DNA from: Thioalkalicoccus limnaeus
GTDB taxonomy: Bacteria; Pseudomonadota; Gammaproteobacteria; Chromatiales; Chromatiaceae
Assembly: GCF_041197575.1 (NCBI RefSeq)
Contig: NZ_JBDKXB010000024.1
Span: 1-54,115 of the forward strand
Length of the DNA: 54,115 nucleotides
Reading direction: 5' to 3'
Each line of letters opens with the position of its first letter. Position 1 is the first letter of the stretch. The notes under the pieces are model-generated. The model had not been told where the DNA came from and did not search any database. It was given only the letters and a program-made list of their open reading frames with translations. The translations under genes and the position numbers were made by a program. Below, piece by piece: positions 43,666 to 52,122 of the stretch.

Positions 43666-44898
43666 GTGGAGTTGCTTGATAGCGTTGTGCGCATCGATTC
43701 GTTCCTGGCCGTGACCATCGGCATCGTCGTCCTGTTCATCGGCAAGCGATTGAACGACAAGATCCGTTTCCTGCGGGAGTTCAGCATTCCCGAGCCGGTC
43801 ACCGGCGGGTTGCTGTTCTCGGTCCTCTTCGGCGTGCTCTATTTCGCATCCGGCTACGAGGTCGAGTTCGAGCTTCGCGCACGCGACATCCTGCTCGTCT
43901 ACTTCTTCACGACGATCGGCATCAACGCCAGCGCGCGCGATCTGCTGGCCGGCGGTCGACCGCTGTTGATCCTGCTGGCCATCACGATCTGTTTCATGCT
44001 GGCGCAGAACCTGACCGGGATCGGCGTCGCGGCGCTGCTCGATCTGCCGGCCGCGGTCGGCGTCATCGGTGGCAGCGTGTCGTTGATCGGCGGCCATGGC
44101 ACCACGATCGCGTGGGCACCGTCGATCGCCGAGAGCCATGGGATCGCGAACGCGATGGAGATCGGTATCGCCAGCGCCACCTTCGGTCTGATCCTGGCCA
44201 GCCTGATGGGGGGGCCGATCGCGAAATTCCTGATCAACCGTCATAAACTCGAGCCGGCCACCGGCACCCGCGAAGAGGTGCAGGACGTCGGTCTGTCCGA
44301 GCGTCAGCGCGAGGCTGGCATCGGCCACTTGGACTTTCTCGGCGCCATCCTGGCGATCCACCTGTGCATCATCGTCGGTTTCATGTTGAACGGCCTCATT
44401 GCCGATCTCGGACTCAAGTTGCCGCTGTTCGTCACCTGCCTCTTCGCCGGCATCCTGATCACCAACCTGGTGCCGAAAAACCTGTCGACGCTGACCGGGC
44501 TGAAATGGCCAACGCGGACGCCGGCGATGGCCCTGATCGCCGATGTCGCGCTCGGGACCTTCCTGGCGATGTCGCTGATGAGCATGCAACTCTGGACGCT
44601 GATCGATCTGGCCGCACCCATCTTCACGATCCTCGCCGCGCAATTCGTCCTCGCGGTGACCGTGACCATCTTCATCCTCTTCCCGTTGATGGGGCGCAAC
44701 TATGACGCGGCCGTGGTTTCGGCCGGATTCGGCGGCGTCACGCTGGGTTCGACGCCGACCGCGATGGCCAACATGGCCGCCGTGACCCAGCGTTTCGGCG
44801 CCTCGCACCGCGCCTTCATCATCGTGCCCTTGGTCTCGGCGTTCTTCATCGACCTGACCAATGCGATGGTGATTCCCTTCTTCCTCAACACCTTCTGA
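43666..44898 (+). CDS. gltS: Sodium/glutamate symporter GltS
   Basis: The 410-residue transporter has ten or more hydrophobic segments, with family motifs GKRLNDKIRFLREFSIPEPV followed by TGG, SVSLIGGHGTTIAWAPSIAE and GFGGVTLGSTPTAMANMAAV, the paired re-entrant GGHGT and GxTPT loops. It imports L-glutamate with Na+, which the mrp antiporter encoded nearby could help expel. The GTG at 43666 has AGGGGGAG five bases before it. It is a monocistronic unit. Confidence 0.95.
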   Translation: MELLDSVVRIDSFLAVTIGIVVLFIGKRLNDKIRFLREFSIPEPVTGGLLFSVLFGVLYFASGYEVEFELRARDILLVYFFTTIGINASARDLLAGGRPLLILLAITICFMLAQNLTGIGVAALLDLPAAVGVIGGSVSLIGGHGTTIAWAPSIAESHGIANAMEIGIASATFGLILASLMGGPIAKFLINRHKLEPATGTREEVQDVGLSERQREAGIGHLDFLGAILAIHLCIIVGFMLNGLIADLGLKLPLFVTCLFAGILITNLVPKNLSTLTGLKWPTRTPAMALIADVALGTFLAMSLMSMQLWTLIDLAAPIFTILAAQFVLAVTVTIFILFPLMGRNYDAAVVSAGFGGVTLGSTPTAMANMAAVTQRFGASHRAFIIVPLVSAFFIDLTNAMVIPFFLNTF

Positions 44899-45064
44899 CG
44901 AGGCGGGGGAATGGCGCGCGGTTTGAACGAGCGGGTCGCGGCGGGGGCGGGCGCCTGGCCAACGCGCCGCCCCCCGCGCTCGGCACAGATCGACATCCTG
45001 GCTATCGGACCCGGTCGGGCGAGCACTCCGCCCGGATCCTTCACTCACGGAGCACATTGAACAG

Positions 45065-46138
45065 ATGGTGAACTTCTCGAAACAGAAACGGCTGGGCGCC
45101 TTGGCGTTGGTGGCTTGGGGCGGCGCCTTGGGTCATTCCGCGTTCGTTCAGGCGGGGCCGGCGAGCCTTGCCGATTGCGCGGCCATCGCGAACGATCAGG
45201 CGCGCCTGGCCTGCTACGATCAGGCCGCGACGCGGCTCGCGCCGACCGCTCTCGAACCGGGCCCCGTGAGCACCGCGATGACGGTACCCGTGGTCCCGCC
45301 CGAAGCCGACGAGCCGGCCGAGGTCAGGGCGTGGCCGCCTGTCGAAGGCACGCTGATCGAGCGGGCCTGGGGGTTCGAACCGGACTCCAATCGTTACGCG
45401 ATCAGTCTGTATCGGCCCAACTACCTGCTGCTAGGCCGGTATTCGGATCGCCCCAACGAGGCCCCCTTCGACGTGCTCTTCAATGCGTTGGATAACCCGG
45501 ACGCGAAGTTGGACTCCACCGAGGCGCAGTTCCAGATCAGTTTCAAGGCGCGCTTGTGGACCACCGACGACCGCCGTTTCGGGATCTGGGCTGCTTACAC
45601 CCAGCAGAATCAATGGCAGGTGTACAACGACGACCTGTCGCGTCCGTTCCGCGAAACCAATTACCAACCCGAACTGATCCTGAGCTTCAAGCCCGGGCTC
45701 TCGTTCGGCGGGTTCCACTGGGGACTCCTGAACCTCGGTTATAACCATCAGTCGAATGGCCGCTCCGACCCGATCTCGCGCAGTTGGGATCGTATCGTCG
45801 CCGAGATCGGCATCGAGCGCGGTGATTTCGCCCTGTTGATCCGGCCCTGGGTCGTGATCAGCGATGGCGGTGACGACAATCCGGATATCGAAGACTACTA
45901 TGGCCACGGGGATATCACGGCCTTTTACAGATGGCGCGGCAACAGCTTCAGCGTGATGGGCCGGGGCAATGTCGACACCGGAAAGGGGACCGTCAAGTTC
46001 AGCTGGATGTCGCCTCCGCTGATCGGCCCCATGCGCGGCTATGTGAAGGGTTCTTCCGGGTATGGCGATAGCATGATCGACTACAACTGGCGGCAAAACA
46101 CGATCGGCATCGGGGTTGCGCTCAACGATGTCCTCTAG
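45065..46138 (+). CDS. pldA: Outer membrane phospholipase A (OMPLA, PldA type)
   Basis: The 357-residue protein has a signal peptide (LGALALVAWGGALGHSAFVQ), then an N-terminal extension with a ADCAAIANDQARLACYDQAA segment, and a beta-barrel with LYRPNYLLLGRYSDRPNEAP. The catalytic motif is NLGYNHQSNGRSDPISRSWD, with His and Ser and the downstream polar residue of the OMPLA Ser-His-Asn triad. GNVDTGKGTVKFSWMSPPL is the later barrel. It hydrolyses phospholipids in the outer leaflet under envelope stress. It is longer than E. coli PldA (289) owing to the N-terminal part. Pairs well in role with the patatin nearby. Confidence 0.93.
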   Translation: MVNFSKQKRLGALALVAWGGALGHSAFVQAGPASLADCAAIANDQARLACYDQAATRLAPTALEPGPVSTAMTVPVVPPEADEPAEVRAWPPVEGTLIERAWGFEPDSNRYAISLYRPNYLLLGRYSDRPNEAPFDVLFNALDNPDAKLDSTEAQFQISFKARLWTTDDRRFGIWAAYTQQNQWQVYNDDLSRPFRETNYQPELILSFKPGLSFGGFHWGLLNLGYNHQSNGRSDPISRSWDRIVAEIGIERGDFALLIRPWVVISDGGDDNPDIEDYYGHGDITAFYRWRGNSFSVMGRGNVDTGKGTVKFSWMSPPLIGPMRGYVKGSSGYGDSMIDYNWRQNTIGIGVALNDVL

Positions 46139-46180
46139 TGTTTGGTACCCGTACCGGGTGCCGTCGCGCGGCCGGGAGAG

Positions 46181-46756
46181 ATGGTCGAGGCGATGAAGCA
46201 TCAGCCTGATCACGACCCGCATCGTGCGGCCGCCGATTCGGCTCCGGACGACCGCGTCCGCCTGCGCCCGCTGGTCTCGGTCGGTGCGCTGCGCGCGCTG
46301 GGCCTTTTCGGCTTTTGGCTGTTACTCACCGGTGCGGCGCCGGCCGATTTGGCGACCGGCCTCGCCGCCGCGCTCGCCGCCACCTGGGCCAGCCTATGGC
46401 TGCTGCCGCCGCGTCCCGGTCGGCGCTGGCGGTTGACCGCGCTGGTCCGGCTCGCCGGGCGCTGGTCCTGGCAGGCCGTCGTCGCCGGGGTTCAGGTCGC
46501 TTGGCTCGCGCTGCAACCGCGCCTGCGGTTGCAGCCCGGATTCATCGCCTACCCGGCGCGGCTGCGACCGGGTCCGGCCCGCGACACCTTCGGCGCCATC
46601 ACGAGCCTGCTGCCGGGTACCTTGCCGGTCGGTTCCGACGCCGATGGCGCGCTTGTCTATCATTGCCTCGATGTCACGCAACCGATCGCGGCGCAACTGG
46701 CCGCCGACGAGGCGCTGTTGCGGCGGGCGCTGGGCGAGTCCGACGACGATGACTGA
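46181..46756 (+). CDS. mrpE: Mrp/Mnh cation:proton antiporter subunit E
   Basis: This membrane subunit has two or three N-terminal helices (LRALGLFGFWLLLTGAAPAD, then LATGLAAALAATWASLWLL) and the typical cytosolic pattern LQPGFIAYPARLRPGPARDT, FGAITSLLPGTLPVG and VYHCLDV. MrpE is a small, essential subunit of the multisubunit Na+(K+)/H+ antiporter. The starting ATG could be 46181 or 46193; neither has an ideal ribosome site. It heads a seven-gene operon with overlapping starts and stops. The next gene starts as ATGACTGA across its stop. Confidence 0.88.
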   Translation: MVEAMKHQPDHDPHRAAADSAPDDRVRLRPLVSVGALRALGLFGFWLLLTGAAPADLATGLAAALAATWASLWLLPPRPGRRWRLTALVRLAGRWSWQAVVAGVQVAWLALQPRLRLQPGFIAYPARLRPGPARDTFGAITSLLPGTLPVGSDADGALVYHCLDVTQPIAAQLAADEALLRRALGESDDDD

Positions 46757-47030
46757 GTTCCTGCTCGGCGCGGCCGGCGTCGTGCTGCTGGCGGTGGCCG
46801 TGGGCCTGGTCCGCGTTCTGCGCGGTCCCGGCGCCGTCGACCGGATGATGGCCGCGCAACTGCTTGGTACCGGGGGCATCGCGGCCTTGTTGCTGCTCGG
46901 GGTCGCGACCGACCAGCGGGCGGCGCTCGATGTCGCGCTGACGCTGGCCCTGCTCGCGGCCTTTGCCGCCGTCGGCTTCGTCAAGATGGCGGCGCGCGAT
47001 CGCGACCCGGAGGAGGGCGAGGCCCGATGA
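46749..47030 (+). CDS. mrpF: Mrp/Mnh antiporter subunit F
   Basis: The 93-residue protein has three transmembrane helices and the family signature LVRVLRGPGAVDRMMAAQLL followed by GTGGIAALLLLG. The ATG at 46749 lies inside the end of mrpE, and the stop overlaps mrpG (ATGA). Small size and position fit MrpF (cation antiporter accessory subunit). Confidence 0.93.
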   Translation: MTEFLLGAAGVVLLAVAVGLVRVLRGPGAVDRMMAAQLLGTGGIAALLLLGVATDQRAALDVALTLALLAAFAAVGFVKMAARDRDPEEGEAR

Positions 47031-47320
47031 GGCTCCTGCTCGACCTGTTCACGATCCTGACCGTCAGCGCCGGGGCCTTCTTCTTCTTGGCCGGGACCAT
47101 CGGCCTACTGCGCTTTCCCGATCCGCTCTGCCGCTTGCATGCACTGACCAAGGCCGACAGCCTCGGCTTGGGCCTGGTGGTGGCGGGCCTGATGGTTCAG
47201 GTGTCCTGGCCCCTCGGCGCGATGCAACTCGTCGCCATCTGGCTGTTGGCCCTGCTCGCCGCGGCCACGGTCGCGCAACTGATGGGTCGCGCCATGCGCC
47301 GCGGTGGACCCGACCGATGA
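47027..47320 (+). CDS. mrpG: Mrp/Mnh antiporter subunit G
   Basis: The 97-residue protein has three helices and the PhaG/MnhG/YufB signature AGTIGLLRFPDPLCRLHALT followed by KADSLGLGLV. It overlaps mrpF and mrpB by four bases each (ATGA). The cluster order E-F-G-B-C-D is that of the group with subunits E, F and G first. Confidence 0.94.
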   Translation: MRLLLDLFTILTVSAGAFFFLAGTIGLLRFPDPLCRLHALTKADSLGLGLVVAGLMVQVSWPLGAMQLVAIWLLALLAAATVAQLMGRAMRRGGPDR

Positions 47321-48279
47321 ACCAAGGTCTGACCCTGGCGCTCGCGGTCGATCTGGGCTTGACCCTGGCGGCCCTCGGCCTGGCTGCCTGGGTCATCGGC
47401 ACAGGTCGCAGCGAGGCCGCCATCGTCGGCTTCGTCGCCTACGGTCTGCTGTTGGCGTTGGTCTGGGTGCGTCTGGCGGCGCCCGATGTCGCGTTGACCG
47501 AGGCGGCGATCGGTAGTGGCCTGACCGGCCTGCTGCTGCTCGGTGCGGCCAGGCGACTGCGAGGGACCGAGGCGGCCTTCGACGTGCCGCCGGAACGTCC
47601 GCCGCGCGCCCAGCACTGGCTCGCTGCGTTGTTCAGCGCGTTGGTCGCGTTGGCGTTGGCGGGCGTCGTGCTGACCCTGCCGGAGCCCGCGCCGTCGCTG
47701 GCCCCCGAGGCCGTAGCCAACCTGCCGCAGACGGGACTGGGCAATGCCGTCACGGGTGTGCTCCTGGCCTATCGCGCGCTCGATACGCTGCTCGAGACCC
47801 TGGTCCTGCTGCTGGCCCTGGTGGCCGTCTGGTCGTTGGCGCCGGACCGGGCCTGGGGCGGTCGCCCGCGGCTGTGGCACCCGGAACGGGGCGGTGCCCT
47901 GACGCTGCTCGCCCAATTGCTGCCGCCGTTCGGCATCGTCGTCGGCCTCTATCTGTTCTGGAACGGGGCCAACGCGCCCGGCGGCGCCTTCCAGGGCGGC
48001 ACCATCCTGGCTGCGATGTGGCTGCTCGTGATGCTGGCGGGTCTCGCGCGGGCGCCGACGATCGACGCCCGCTGGCTGCGATGGCTGGTGATTGCCGGTC
48101 CCGCGGTGTTCCTCGGTATCGCGCTTCTGGGCTTCGCGATCGCCGGGGCCTTCCTCGGTTATCCGCCAGCCCTAGCCAAACCGCTGATCCTCATCATCGA
48201 GACGGCGCTGACGCTGTCGATCGCCGCGACCCTGGCGTTGCTGATCGCCGGGCCACCGCAGCCGGGGCCGCCGTCCTGA
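47317..48279 (+). CDS. mrpB: Mrp/Mnh antiporter subunit B with N-terminal DUF4040 (MbhD-like) segment
   Basis: The 320-residue protein has an N-terminal DUF4040/MbhD-like part (VGFVAYGLLLALVWVRLAAP, then DVALTEAAIGSGLTGLLLLG). A short linker with hydrophobic helix follows, then an MnhB domain (GIVVGLYLFWNGANAPGGAF, followed by QGGTILAAMWLL). In the Bacillus-type Mrp complex these parts are at the end of MrpA and in MrpB, so this is a rearranged or fused form. Its stop overlaps the unusual mrpC start. Confidence 0.92.
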   Translation: MNQGLTLALAVDLGLTLAALGLAAWVIGTGRSEAAIVGFVAYGLLLALVWVRLAAPDVALTEAAIGSGLTGLLLLGAARRLRGTEAAFDVPPERPPRAQHWLAALFSALVALALAGVVLTLPEPAPSLAPEAVANLPQTGLGNAVTGVLLAYRALDTLLETLVLLLALVAVWSLAPDRAWGGRPRLWHPERGGALTLLAQLLPPFGIVVGLYLFWNGANAPGGAFQGGTILAAMWLLVMLAGLARAPTIDARWLRWLVIAGPAVFLGIALLGFAIAGAFLGYPPALAKPLILIIETALTLSIAATLALLIAGPPQPGPPS

Positions 48280-48617
48280 GCGCGGCGACCCTCTTTGGCC
48301 TCTGCGGGGCGGGGTTGGTCGGCTTCGGTCTGTACGGCCTCATCATCCATCCCCACCCGCTGCGCAAGATCCTGGCCTTCAACCTGCTCGGCAGCGGCGT
48401 CTTCCTGCTCTTTGGCGTCATCGCCCGCCGCGGGGCTGGGGCTGGCCTCGGGAGCGATCCGGTGCCCCAGGCCCTGGTCATCACGGGGCTTGTCGTCGCC
48501 TTCGCGGCCACGGCCCTGGCGGTCGCATTGCTGCTGCGGCTGTTCGAGACGTCGGGACGGATCAGCTTGCGGCCCGACGAGTCGGCGCCTGACCAATCCC
48601 AGGCCAGCGATGATTGA
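48276..48617 (+). CDS. mrpC: Mrp/Mnh antiporter subunit C (NuoK-like), with non-ATG start
   Basis: The 113-residue protein with three transmembrane helices resembles MrpC/NuoK: GLYGLIIHPHPLRKILAFNL followed by LGSGVFLLFGVIARR, then QALVITGLVVAFAATALAVA. No ATG or GTG lies at the right place. The CTG at 48276 overlaps the mrpB stop as CTGA, matching the ATGA overlaps elsewhere in the operon, so I use it. A TTG at 48315 is the alternative and would remove most of the first helix. Confidence 0.85.
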   Translation: MSAATLFGLCGAGLVGFGLYGLIIHPHPLRKILAFNLLGSGVFLLFGVIARRGAGAGLGSDPVPQALVITGLVVAFAATALAVALLLRLFETSGRISLRPDESAPDQSQASDD

Positions 48618-50121
48618 CCCCGGCCCGACGCTGACGATGGCGACGACGGCCGACGGCTACCTGCTGGTGCTGGCGCTGGTTCTGCCGGTCGTCGTGGCCG
48701 TGGCGGCACCGCTGGTCGGCGGCCGGCGGGCGGCGGATCTGTTCCTATTGCTGATCCCGGCGGGCCTCCTGGTCGCAGTCGGCATCGTCGTCGCCGTCGT
48801 CCGCGCGGACGCGGCGCTCCTCTACCTGCTGGGGGGCTGGGCGCCGCCACTCGGTGTAGCCCTGCGGGCCGATGGCCTGTCGGCGGCGCTGTTGCTGACC
48901 TCGGCGCTGGTGATCGGGATGATCGGGCTCTATGCGCGGCCCGCCTTTGCCACGCCGACCGGCACCAAGGAGGCCCGCGCGCCATTGGCCTTCTGGACCC
49001 TGCTGCCGGCCCTGTGGGGTGGGTTGAACGCGGTCTTCCTGAGCAATGACCTGTTCAGCCTGTACGTGGCCCTGGAGCTGTTGACTTTCACCGCGATCCC
49101 GCTGGTCTGCCTCGACGGTCGCGCCGAGACCCTGGGGGCGGCCCTGCGCTACCTGCTTTTCGCCCTGGTCGGATCGGCGCTCTACCTGCTCGGAACGGCG
49201 CTGCTCTATGGCGCCTATGGCACCCTCGACATCGTGCTGCTGGCCGGGCGGATCGGCACCGAGCCGACCGCGCTGATCGCGATCGCGCTGATGACGGTCG
49301 GGCTGCTCGCGAAGACTGCGCTGTTCCCGCTCTACCTCTGGTTGCCGCCGGCCCATGCCGGTGCCCCGGCTGCGGCGAGCGCCGTGCTGTCGGGCCTGGT
49401 CGTCAAGGCCTCGCTGTTCATCGTCATGCGGCTTTGGTTGGATCTGCTGCCGGGGTTGGCGACGACCTGGGGGGCGCAACTCCTTGCGGCGCTCGGGGCC
49501 GCGGCGATCCTGTTCGGCAGCGTCCTGGCCTTGCGCCAGGCGCGGCTCAAGATGCTGATCGCCTATTCGACGGTGGCCCAGATCGGGTACCTGTTTCTGA
49601 TGTTTCCGCTGGTCGCGGCCCCGGCGATGGCCGGTCTCGGCGGCGCCGACGCCTTGACCGGCGGCACCCTCCAGATCGTCTCGCACGCGCTGGCCAAGGC
49701 GGCGATGTTCCTGGCCGCGGGACTGATGGCCGAGGCGCTCGGCCACGACCGAATCGCTGGCCTCGGCGGTCTCGGTCGGGCGCTTCCGCTGACGCTGGCG
49801 ACCTTCGCGCTGGCGGGCCTGTCGCTGATGGGTTTGCCGCCGAGCGGTGGTTTTCTGGCGAAGTGGCTGCTGCTGACGGCGGCGATCGTCGCCGGCCAGT
49901 GGTGGTGGGCCTTGGTGATGCTGGCCGGTGGCCTGCTCACCGGGGCCTACCTGTATCGGGTCCTGGTCGCGGCCTTGGCCGCCGCGCCCGAGCCAGCGAT
50001 CCGGTACAGGCCGATAGCGCGGTGGCGAGAGCTCGTGCCCTTGGTGCTCGCGGTCTGTTCGGTGCTGCTTGGTCTCGTCGCGTTCGCCCCGGTCGATCTG
50101 GTGCCGATCGGTCGCCCCTGA
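48610..50121 (+). CDS. mrpD: Mrp/Mnh antiporter subunit D-like (NuoM/N family proton channel)
   Basis: The 503-residue protein has about 14 helices and antiporter-family motifs: the glutamate in DLFSLYVALELLTFTAIPLV, the lysine in MTVGLLAKTALFPLYLWLPP with AHAGAPAAASAVLSGLVVKA, and LAYSTVAQIG-like IAYSTVAQIGYLFLMFPLVA. It is one of two adjacent NuoM/N-family proteins, which together would correspond to MrpD and MrpA's N-terminal part. The ATG overlaps the mrpC end; a second ATG ten codons in is possible. Confidence 0.92.
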   Translation: MIDPGPTLTMATTADGYLLVLALVLPVVVAVAAPLVGGRRAADLFLLLIPAGLLVAVGIVVAVVRADAALLYLLGGWAPPLGVALRADGLSAALLLTSALVIGMIGLYARPAFATPTGTKEARAPLAFWTLLPALWGGLNAVFLSNDLFSLYVALELLTFTAIPLVCLDGRAETLGAALRYLLFALVGSALYLLGTALLYGAYGTLDIVLLAGRIGTEPTALIAIALMTVGLLAKTALFPLYLWLPPAHAGAPAAASAVLSGLVVKASLFIVMRLWLDLLPGLATTWGAQLLAALGAAAILFGSVLALRQARLKMLIAYSTVAQIGYLFLMFPLVAAPAMAGLGGADALTGGTLQIVSHALAKAAMFLAAGLMAEALGHDRIAGLGGLGRALPLTLATFALAGLSLMGLPPSGGFLAKWLLLTAAIVAGQWWWALVMLAGGLLTGAYLYRVLVAALAAAPEPAIRYRPIARWRELVPLVLAVCSVLLGLVAFAPVDLVPIGRP

Positions 50122-50143
50122 ATCGAGATGGATGCCTCCACCG

Positions 50144-51784
50144 ATGAACGAGGATAACGCCTGGTTGCTCGTCGCGAGTTTGGCGTTGCCGCTGGCCATG
50201 CTGATCGCCGGCCTGGTCCCGGGGTGGCGACGGCATCTGTCCGCCTGGCTCGTCGTGGCCCCGCTGCCGGCCTTGGCGGCGGCGCTGCTGGTGGTCGAGG
50301 CCCCGCCGCTGGTGCTGGACGAGGCCGGTCTAAAGATCGGGCTTGCGCTCGACCAGCCCGGCGCGCTGTTGCTCGGCGTCGCGGCCCTGCTCTGGAGCGC
50401 TGCGGGTGCCTATGCCTGGCGGTACCTGCGCGGCGATTCGAGCGAGGGCCGCTTCGTCGTCTACTGGTTGCTGTCGCTGACCGGCTGTCTCGGCGTCTTC
50501 CTCGCCGCGGATCTGGTCAGCTTCTACCTCTTCTTCGGGCTCGTCAGCCTCGCGGCCTATGGCTTGGTGGTCCACGATGGGACGCCGCGCGCGCGCCATG
50601 CGGCGGTGGTCTACATCGCGCTGGCCGTCTTCGGCGAGGCCTGCCTGCTGCTCGCCTTCGTGTTGCTGGCCGCGGCGACGCCAGGCGAGAGTCTGCTGAT
50701 CCGCGATGTCGTGGCAGCGCTGCCGAGTTCGCCGCTGCGCGACCAGACCCTGGCCTTCCTGCTGCTCGGATTCGGACTCAAGGCCGGGCTTCTGCCGCTG
50801 CACCTGTGGCTGCCTTTGGCGCATCCGGCCGCGCCGATGCCGGCCTCCGCGGTGCTCAGTGGCGCCATCATCAAGACCGGGCTGTTCGGGCTGATGATTT
50901 TCCTGCCGTTCGGCGCCGAACTCCCCGGCTGGGCCTGGGGGTTGACCACCGTCGGCCTGGTCACGGCCCTGTACGGCGCCTTGATCGGTCTCTTCCAGGC
51001 CAATCCGAAGACGGTGCTGGCCTATTCGAGCATCAGCCAGATGGGTGTCGCGACAGCGATCCTCGGCATGGGGCTGGCGCTGGGCGAGGCGGCCGCGGTG
51101 TTGGTAGCGGCCTTTTACGCGGCTCACCACGTGCTGGTGAAGGGCGCGCTTTTCCTCGCCGTTGGCGTGGTCGCCGCGACCGGCCGGCGTCGCCTGTGGC
51201 CGGTGCTGCTGCCGACCGCGGTCCTGGCGCTCGGCCTCGGTGGTCTCCCGCTGACCGGCGGCTTCCTCGCAAAGCTGGTGGCCAAGCCCTGGCTCGACGA
51301 GGGCCTCGTCGGACTCGTCGCAACCCTGTCGGCGGTCGCCACGACGATGCTGATGGTGCACTTCCTGCGGCGCCTGCTTGCCAACCTGGCCGTGGAACCC
51401 ATGAACCGGGCGCCGCTCGGGCTGATCCTGCCTTGGGCCGGGCTCGCGGTCGCTGCCTTGTTCGTGCCCTGGGTGCTCTATGCGCGGGTGCTGGCGGCCG
51501 CAGACCCGACCGAAGTTCTGACGATGGCCTACCTCTTGGCGGCGGCCGGACCCGTGCTCGCGGGCCTGGCGCTGGGCCTGATCCTCGTACGGTGGGGGAA
51601 CCGCCTGCCGCCGATCCCCGAAGGCGATGTCGGGGTGTGGGGCGAGCGGGCCGTGCGCGCGACCTTCGCCTGGGGCCGGCCGCTTGCGCGTCTCGATGCC
51701 GTCCTGCGTCAATGGCCGGCGGCGGGCCTGGCCCTGCTCACTCTCGCGCTGCTGCTCGGGCTTTCCATGCTGGGCGGTCCGTGA
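50144..51784 (+). CDS. Second Mrp antiporter NuoM/NuoL-like subunit (D')
   Basis: The 546-residue polytopic protein has VSFYLFFGLVSLAAYGLVVH, the lysine helix LLLGFGLKAGLLPLHLWLPL with AHPAAPMPASAVLSGAIIKT, and LAYSSISQMGVATAILGMGL, all marks of the antiporter-like proton channel family. It is the last gene of the mrp operon. It may play the MrpA N-terminal role, as MrpA is missing as a long gene here. The ATG at 50144 is 22 bases after the previous stop; one at 50132 is in frame. Ribosome sites are weak. Confidence 0.9.
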   Translation: MNEDNAWLLVASLALPLAMLIAGLVPGWRRHLSAWLVVAPLPALAAALLVVEAPPLVLDEAGLKIGLALDQPGALLLGVAALLWSAAGAYAWRYLRGDSSEGRFVVYWLLSLTGCLGVFLAADLVSFYLFFGLVSLAAYGLVVHDGTPRARHAAVVYIALAVFGEACLLLAFVLLAAATPGESLLIRDVVAALPSSPLRDQTLAFLLLGFGLKAGLLPLHLWLPLAHPAAPMPASAVLSGAIIKTGLFGLMIFLPFGAELPGWAWGLTTVGLVTALYGALIGLFQANPKTVLAYSSISQMGVATAILGMGLALGEAAAVLVAAFYAAHHVLVKGALFLAVGVVAATGRRRLWPVLLPTAVLALGLGGLPLTGGFLAKLVAKPWLDEGLVGLVATLSAVATTMLMVHFLRRLLANLAVEPMNRAPLGLILPWAGLAVAALFVPWVLYARVLAAADPTEVLTMAYLLAAAGPVLAGLALGLILVRWGNRLPPIPEGDVGVWGERAVRATFAWGRPLARLDAVLRQWPAAGLALLTLALLLGLSMLGGP

Positions 51785-52122
51785 TGGTCGGCGTACCAGC
51801 CGATCAGCGAAATCGGGTGAGTGCGGTCAGCGGATTCGACGGTTGCTCCATCCCGTCGCGCGATGGGAGTTGGCGGAGGTGGTGTGGGGCCCTCGCGCTG
51901 ATGCGAGGCGACCGCGCCATCGGCCACCGCCGTGGCGGACCCCTCGTAGTTGATGAAGGGTTGGTCGATTGTGTGGGATCGGCGCCCTGACTGCGAGCCG
52001 GTGGCTTCTCTGAGAAGACCCCCACGCCAACTCACCCGCGCTTCGTCACCGATCAACAGCCTCACCGGGACCGAATGTCATGAAAAACAGACCGTGGATC
52101 GCGGATTAAGGAGAGAAACAAC
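51785..52122. other. Intergenic stretch, no gene seen
   Basis: Open frames here show no homology. The region contains small inverted repeats (for instance GCCAC-CGCC-GTGGC near 51920) and ends with a strong ribosome site, AAGGAGAG, for the NlpE-like gene. Promoter elements for that gene presumably lie here, but none can be named with confidence. Confidence 0.5.
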
